This document shows positions 63,946 to 64,000 of a stretch of 64,000 bases of DNA, piece after piece. Where the stretch lies: contig CAKVFH010000003.1 of assembly GCA_934746515.1 (NCBI GenBank), positions 62,001-126,000 on the forward strand, in the 5' to 3' direction. This DNA comes from an uncultured Clostridia bacterium (lineage in GTDB: Bacteria > Bacillota > Clostridia > Christensenellales > UBA1242). Position 1 is the first letter of the stretch. Every line of letters begins with the position of its first letter. The notes below the pieces were generated by a model, which saw nothing but the letters and a program-made list of their open reading frames with translations, ran no database searches and was not told the DNA's origin. A program made the translations under genes and the position numbers.

Positions 63946-64000
63946 TTTTAGATTTTTTTAATTTTTTTCTTGGCTAATTGTTTCAAGTGGTTATCTTTGT

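Larger units (their letters stand above)
62017..64000. other. 2-kb gene-free region rich in repeats
   Basis: No supported coding sequence. Stop codons are frequent in all frames, and the only longer frame (63261-63515 minus) is built from the repeat described below. It holds three repeat families, at 62.08-62.23, 62.52-62.76 and 63.30-63.95 kb. I see no rRNA, tRNA or recognised riboswitch. A long structured RNA or a decayed mobile element is possible. Confidence 0.6.

Overview
The window is a 64 kb chromosomal segment of a low-GC, endospore-forming member of the Bacillota, most likely an anaerobic Clostridia-type lineage without close cultured relatives. The evidence is a T-box leader on thrS, AGGAGG-type ribosome binding sites, a complete spoIIAA-spoIIAB-sigF operon, YtxC and PdaB-like sporulation proteins, rubrerythrin and formate-tetrahydrofolate ligase. 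Gene order follows the Bacillota backbone: ytxC-thrS; infC-rpmI-rplT-rRNA methylase; ruvCAB-queA-tgt-yajC-secDF-recJ-rel; rpsO-pnp-ylxY-M16; ftsK/spoIIIE-rimO-pgsA-recA-rny. The species cannot be named from the sequence alone.

Layout. 0-5 kb: the end of a P1B metal ATPase, argS, queH, two orphan barstar-like genes, and cmk on the minus strand. 5-15 kb: a membrane-anchored Mrr-like nuclease, ytxC, T-box/thrS, the infC operon with an attenuator leader, an rRNA methylase, yebC, a zeta-type toxin-antitoxin pair, and ruvCAB. 15-27 kb: queA, a MazG-like gene, tgt, yajC, secD, secF, recJ, rel. 27-42 kb: rpsO, pnp, a NodB-like and an M16-like gene, ftsK/spoIIIE, a degenerate FtsK paralogue, rimO, pgsA, recA, rny, a Nudix gene. 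42-54 kb: an M19 dipeptidase, rubrerythrin, nrnA, fhs, an HtrA-like protease, the spoIIA operon, pdaB, a tandem-OB SSB, a PlsC-like gene (minus), and an alpha-oxoamine synthase resembling serine palmitoyltransferase. 54.6-55.3 kb: a tandem 165-bp repeat abutting tRNA-Trp. 55-62 kb: rnhA, a Cys-rich protein, an 872-residue membrane-tethered PadR regulator, a YgjP-like metallopeptidase, an ATP-grasp enzyme, trmL and a phosphoribosyltransferase. 62-64 kb: gene-free DNA with several repeat families, including a regular ~89-bp periodic array that runs to the window edge.

The most striking theme is a cluster of housekeeping proteins that keep their fold but lack catalytic residues. SecD and SecF have lost the intramembrane Asp residues of the proton path. 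Rel keeps its hydrolase residues but has lost the synthetase residues. A second FtsK-like gene has no Walker A or B motif. A NodB protein has Asn for the catalytic Asp, an M16 protein has no HxxEH, and a PlsC-like protein has no HX4D. The best candidates for something undescribed are the ftsK plus pseudo-ftsK pair, the membrane PadR protein with a giant acidic linker, the Asp-less SecDF, the two barstars without a barnase, and the periodic repeat array at 63.3-63.95 kb. All alignments here were made by eye against remembered family motifs.
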